The translations under genes and the position numbers were made by a program. Positions 58,896-64,000 of a stretch of DNA of 64,000 nucleotides are shown here, in pieces. Position 1 is the first letter of the stretch. The number at the start of each line of letters is the position of its first letter. The DNA comes from Dolichospermum circinale AWQC310F (GTDB lineage: Bacteria > Cyanobacteriota > Cyanobacteriia > Cyanobacteriales > Nostocaceae), in the NCBI RefSeq assembly GCF_000426925.1, contig NZ_KE384716.1, positions 46,120 to 110,119 of the forward strand, in the 5' to 3' direction. The notes beneath the pieces are model-generated. The model made no database searches. It saw only the letters and a list, made by a program, of their open reading frames with translations, and was not told the origin of the DNA.

Positions 58896-59984
58896 ATGAA
58901 TCTAGAAAACTTCCTTATATCCCTTGGCATTGCTAAACCTAGCGGGTCCGGCTGGTTAGCTGTAGTGTTTACATTTCTATTAGCTTCAGGTGTCACCTGG
59001 TTTTTAATTCCCACAATTCGCAAATTTGCCCTAGAGGTAGGTTGGGCAGACCAACCCAATGCCCGACGACTGAATCAAGAACCCTTGCCTAATGCCGGCG
59101 GTTTGGCAATCTACGCGGGTGTAATTGCAGCTTTGGTCCTAGCTAGTCTCTTACGGCCAATTGAAATTCAGGGGGTTTTGGCTCAAGTCTTAACCATTCT
59201 CCTGGGAGGTTCAATTTTAGTTCTGGTTGGCTTTATTGATGACCAATTTGGTCTACCTCCCTCTGTGCGGTTATGGGCCCAGGTGACGACAGCACTTTTG
59301 TTAGTTGGTAACGGTATCAGCATTAAAGTTGCCTTTGGTACACCTATTGATTCTCTCTTATCTATGGCCTTAACTGTACTGTGGGTAGTAGGAATCACTA
59401 ATGCTATTAATCTCATGGACGGTATGGATGGTTTAGCAGGTGGTATCAGTTTTATTACTGCTATTAGTTTATTAGGAGTTTCCGCCCAGTTTGATAATCG
59501 CGCTGCTGCTACTTTAGTTCTAGCGGCTTTGGGAGGGGCTGCCTTGGGTTTTTTACGCCATAATTTTTACCCCTCACACATCATTATGGGTGATGCTGGA
59601 GCATACTTTTTTGGTTATGTTTTAGCAGCAACCAGCATTTTAGGTAAACTTCAACAAAATACTGTTTATGCCCTCATACCTACAGTTTTATTTCTGTTAT
59701 TGCCAGTTATTGACACTACTCAAGTGTTTATACGCCGGATTATGGCCGGAAAAAACCCTTTGAGTACACCTGGTAAGGATCACCTGCACCACCGTTTGCT
59801 GGCTTGGGGAGTATCCCAACGCAATGCGGCTTTTATCTTATGGTCTATTACTTTGGGCTGTAATTTGCTGGCTATGAAAGTCCAGGGCATGACTTTATCT
59901 GTGATCCTGGCTACTGCTGCTGGTATTATCTTGCTGTTAGGCTTTACTGTTTGGCAAAGAATACTCAATAATCAATGCAAATGA
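58896..59984 (+). CDS. WecA/MraY-like polyprenyl-phosphate sugar-1-phosphate transferase
   Basis: The 362-residue protein has about ten membrane helices. Family motifs are the cytoplasmic LVGFIDDQFGLP (Asp pair), NAINLMDGMDGLAGG and GKDHLHHRLL. Enzymes of this family transfer a sugar-1-phosphate (often GlcNAc-1-P) to undecaprenyl phosphate to start O-antigen, wall polymer or exopolysaccharide synthesis. It is closer to WecA/TagO than to MraY. I took ATG 58896, although GGGAG is only 3 bases upstream; TTG 58881 is in frame. No glycan cluster is adjacent. Confidence 0.9.
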   Translation: MNLENFLISLGIAKPSGSGWLAVVFTFLLASGVTWFLIPTIRKFALEVGWADQPNARRLNQEPLPNAGGLAIYAGVIAALVLASLLRPIEIQGVLAQVLTILLGGSILVLVGFIDDQFGLPPSVRLWAQVTTALLLVGNGISIKVAFGTPIDSLLSMALTVLWVVGITNAINLMDGMDGLAGGISFITAISLLGVSAQFDNRAAATLVLAALGGAALGFLRHNFYPSHIIMGDAGAYFFGYVLAATSILGKLQQNTVYALIPTVLFLLLPVIDTTQVFIRRIMAGKNPLSTPGKDHLHHRLLAWGVSQRNAAFILWSITLGCNLLAMKVQGMTLSVILATAAGIILLLGFTVWQRILNNQCK

Positions 59985-59994
59985 TTATAAGCAT

Positions 59995-60027
59995 AGATCC
60001 CTAACTTCTCAAAGGGGTCAGGGATCT
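59995..60027. terminator. bidirectional hairpin between the WecA-like gene and fabG
   Basis: AGATCCCT (59995-60002) pairs perfectly with AGGGATCT (60020-60027) around an AACTTCTC/AAAGGGGT loop. It lies between convergent stop codons at 59984 and 60049, and is a member of the same gene-end hairpin family. Confidence 0.65.
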
Positions 60028-60048
60028 GTGTATTTTAGTATGATCAAA

Positions 60049-60900
<852 letters not shown>

Positions 60901-60963
60901 TCAAAATCTTTTCATTCACAAATTTTAATCACAACACGGCAAATATTTATGATATAAGTAAAG

Positions 60964-60989
60964 TACGGTATTCCTACTTAAAAACCGTA
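60964..60989 (+). promoter_or_regulatory. possible operator: TACGGT-N14-ACCGTA inverted repeat upstream of cysA
   Basis: A 6-base inverted repeat, with a nested AAGTA...TACTT, lies 26 bases before the GTG start of cysA. It may be a regulator site or a leader hairpin. I do not match it to a known motif. Confidence 0.35.
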
Positions 60990-61014
60990 GATTATTTGCA
61001 GAGGTGTAGCACCA

Positions 61015-62031
61015 GTGGGTATAGTAGTAGAAAACGTTTCTAAACAATTTGGTAGTTTCCAGGCCGTTGCACAGGTAAATCTGGAAATTCAAAGTGGTTC
61101 TCTCGTAGCTTTATTAGGTCCATCTGGATCTGGTAAATCTACTTTATTGCGGTTAATCTCTGGTTTAGAAATGCCAGATACAGGTAAAATTATTCTGACA
61201 GGGAAAGATGCTACTTATCAAAGTGTGCAAGAACGAAATATTGGCTTTGTCTTTCAACACTATGCTCTATTTAAACATTTAACTGTTCGTAAAAATATCG
61301 CCTTTGGTTTGGAAATTCGCAAAGCTCCGCAAAAGAAAATTCAAGGTAAAGTAGAACAGCTACTGGAATTAGTACAATTAAGCGGATTAGGCGATCGCTA
61401 CCCTTCGCAATTGTCTGGGGGACAAAGACAACGGGTAGCTTTAGCTAGAGCATTGGCTGTAGAACCCAATGTACTATTATTAGATGAACCTTTTGGCGCA
61501 CTTGATGCTAAAGTCCGTAAAGACTTACGAGCTTGGTTGCGTCGTCTGCATGATGAGGTTCATGTTACCACAGTTTTTGTTACCCATGACCAAGAAGAAG
61601 CAATGGAGGTTGCTGATGAAATTGTAGTTATGAATAAAGGTAAAGTTGAACAGGTAGGAACACCAGCACAGATTTATGATCATCCTGCATCAGCATTTGT
61701 GATGAGTTTTATCGGTCCTGTGAATGTATTACCTAGTTCTGCTAAAATTTTCCAAAGTAGTGGATTTGAGTCAACACATCCAGAAACATTTTTGCGTCCT
61801 CAAGATATCATCATTGAAACAGTTGCTAATGGCACAACAGTACCAGCTACAGTTAGTAGAATTATTCATTTAGGTTGGGAAATTCAAGTAGAATTAACCT
61901 TAGATGATGGACAAATGATGACAGCCCATTTAACACGGGAACGGTTTGATGAATTAAAGCTAGAACCACAAGAAAAAGTTTATGTCAAGCCTAAAGATGC
62001 TAAATCCTTTCCCCTTTATTATTCAATATAA
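61015..62031 (+). CDS. cysA: sulfate/thiosulfate ABC transporter ATP-binding protein
   Basis: The 338-residue ATPase energises sulfate uptake. Walker A is GPSGSGKST near 34-42, then Q-loop FVFQHYALF, signature LSGGQRQR, Walker [11 protein letters not shown] and H-loop [13 protein letters not shown]-like C-terminus ([10 protein letters not shown]...[17 protein letters not shown]) matches CysA. No permease or binding protein genes are adjacent. The start is GTG 61015. The 21-base tandem repeats begin just downstream. Confidence 0.9.
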   Translation: MGIVVENVSKQFGSFQAVAQVNLEIQSGSLVALLGPSGSGKSTLLRLISGLEMPDTGKIILTGKDATYQSVQERNIGFVFQHYALFKHLTVRKNIAFGLEIRKAPQKKIQGKVEQLLELVQLSGLGDRYPSQLSGGQRQRVALARALAVEPNVLLLDEPFGALDAKVRKDLRAWLRRLHDEVHVTTVFVTHDQEEAMEVADEIVVMNKGKVEQVGTPAQIYDHPASAFVMSFIGPVNVLPSSAKIFQSSGFESTHPETFLRPQDIIIETVANGTTVPATVSRIIHLGWEIQVELTLDDGQMMTAHLTRERFDELKLEPQEKVYVKPKDAKSFPLYYSI

Positions 62032-62037
62032 AAGAAA

Positions 62038-62148
62038 AGAATGTAAAGCCAACGATTAGTAATGTAAGGCAATCAAACAGTAATGTAAAGCTAACAACTA
62101 GTAATGTAAGGCAATCAAACAGTAATGTAAAGCTAACAACTAGTAATA
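62038..62148. repeat. 21-base tandem repeats alternating in two forms
   Basis: Five full or near-full units and a partial sixth run from 62038 to about 62148. They alternate AGTAATGTAAGGCAATCAAAC and AGTAATGTAAAGCTAACAACT, so the higher-order unit is 42 bases. The first unit is diverged. The array follows cysA by 6 bases. Confidence 0.9.
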
Positions 62149-62180
62149 GATAATAAATAGTTGACGATTGACAACTTTAA

Positions 62181-62209
62181 ATTATCAATTATCAACTATC
62201 AATTAGCAA

Positions 62210-62210
<1 letters not shown>
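62181..62210. repeat. heptamer run ATCAATT / ATCAACT
   Basis: About four seven-base units run into the last base of the por stop codon (62210-62212 on the plus strand). A decayed TTGACAA stretch precedes it. Confidence 0.65.
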
Positions 62211-63235
<1,025 letters not shown>

Positions 63236-63291
63236 TTAAAAAAACAGTGTATATGATCTTGATGATCTCATACTTTTGAAATTTCTATGGT

Positions 63292-63430
63292 AATTGACAA
63301 CCAACCACCGACCACTGACAATTGACAACTAACAACTAACAACTGACAACTAACAACTGACAACTGACAACTGACAACTAACAACTGACAACTGACAACT
63401 GACAACTGACAACTAACAACTGACAACTAA
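63292..63430. repeat. heptamer tandem array, about 20 units (TGACAAC / TAACAAC)
   Basis: Seven-base units fill the space between the por upstream region and the gatA stop codon (63435). The unit matches the 13848-13946 array and is the reverse complement of the 13223-13468 array. Confidence 0.9.
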
Positions 63431-63434
63431 CAAA

Positions 63435-64000
63435 TTAAACAATTTTTGGTTTTTGTAAATGCCAATTAGTTGATTGTTCATAAGCATAAGCTACTTGGAA
63501 AAGTTGCTCTTCTCCCAAGGCTTTGCCAACTATTTGTAAACCAATTGGTAAACCTTGACTATCAAAACCACAGGGTAAACTAATTCCCGGTAAACCAGCT
63601 AAATTAGCGGGAATAGTCATTAAATCATTCAAATACATACTCAAAGGATCGGTGGTTTTTTCGCCAGCTGTAAATGCGGTAGTGGGTGCAGTGGGAGAAA
63701 TTAAAACATCTACTTTTTCAAAAGCTTTTTCAAAGTCTTGTTTAATTAAAGTGCGGACTTTTTGCGCTTTCAAATAATAGGCATCATAATAACCAGCGGA
63801 AAGGGCATAAGTACCAATCATAATCCGGCGTTTCACTTCAGCCCCAAAGCCTTGAGAACGAGTCCGGGTATACATTGATAAAAGATTATCCGCATCAGGA
63901 GAACGTAAACCATATTTAACGCCATCATAACGGGCTAAATTAGCTGAAGCTTCCGAGGGGGCGATAATGTAGTAAGTTGGTAAACCATAGCGGAAACTGG
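63435..64000 (-). CDS. gatA: Asp/Glu-tRNA amidotransferase subunit A, partial (5' end beyond the window)
   Basis: The frame is open from base 64000 to TAA 63435 and gives the C-terminal 188 residues of Gat[26 protein letters not shown], then [38 protein letters not shown] and SPTAPTTAF. The catalytic Ser/Lys lie outside the window. GatA supplies ammonia from glutamine to convert mischarged Glu-tRNA(Gln). A heptamer array ends 4 bases before the stop. Confidence 0.95.
   Translation of the reverse strand, partial: SFRYGLPTYYIIAPSEASANLARYDGVKYGLRSPDADNLLSMYTRTRSQGFGAEVKRRIMIGTYALSAGYYDAYYLKAQKVRTLIKQDFEKAFEKVDVLISPTAPTTAFTAGEKTTDPLSMYLNDLMTIPANLAGLPGISLPCGFDSQGLPIGLQIVGKALGEEQLFQVAYAYEQSTNWHLQKPKIV

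Noticed and set aside
62038-62148. Possible CRISPR-like repeat-spacer structure
   Set aside because: The 21-base units are directly adjacent, so the alternating forms are not spacers.

Overview
The window is AT-rich chromosomal DNA from a cyanobacterium, most likely a filamentous, heterocyst-forming type (Nostocales). The evidence is about twenty copies of the HIP1 octamer GCGATCGC, many seven-base tandem repeat arrays of the STRR kind, and cyanobacterial gene families: Ycf39, an NblR-like regulator, DUF2949, DUF5340, light-dependent protochlorophyllide reductase, a CIRCE-controlled solitary groEL, and 4-Cys serine/threonine kinases. I see no rRNA, no tRNA, no CRISPR array, no complete insertion sequence and no phage genes.

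Layout. 1-5.5 kb: three AAA-type NTPases on the minus strand. Two are paralogues, and one of these carries TPRs, a membrane anchor and a periplasmic ligand-binding domain. 5.6-10.7 kb: a glutaredoxin-like protein, Ycf39, NAD kinase, an NblR-like regulator, and two small proteins. 10.7-24.3 kb, all minus strand: a class-V aminotransferase, trpC, a four-helix-bundle gene set between inverted heptamer arrays, lpdA, two secreted proteins, truB, an alpha/beta hydrolase, an RNA-binding protein, a fasciclin protein and ligA. 24.4-29.2 kb: a phosphodiesterase, half of a chromate transporter gene, and the bifunctional proline-catabolic enzyme. 29.2-47.5 kb is an accessory stretch. It holds a GNAT-like/small/PIN three-gene operon, a cobalamin-binding protein, a PaaK-like ligase, tandem membrane kinases, a DUF4276 + ATPase pair, DUF29, DUF433, a VapBC-like pair, broken antitoxin-like genes, Uma2 and GIY-YIG proteins. 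The housekeeping gene pgk lies among them. 47.6-64 kb: cell envelope and secretion genes (murG, DUF502, WecA-like), nusB, ftsY, an RsbU-like phosphatase, groEL, fabG, cysA, por and the 3' part of gatA.

Most genes are monocistronic or in short pairs, and many gene ends carry palindromic hairpins of one related family. The clearest operons are the three-gene GNAT-like/small/PIN set, the ATGA-coupled ATPase/DUF4276 pair, and the VapBC-like pair overlapping by GTGA. DUF502, nusB, ftsY and the phosphatase run in one direction. The best candidates for little-described biology are the NTPase/receptor cluster at the left edge, the ATPase + DUF4276 pair, and the GNAT-like/small/PIN operon. All functional statements come from reading motifs and family resemblance. 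No database search was run.
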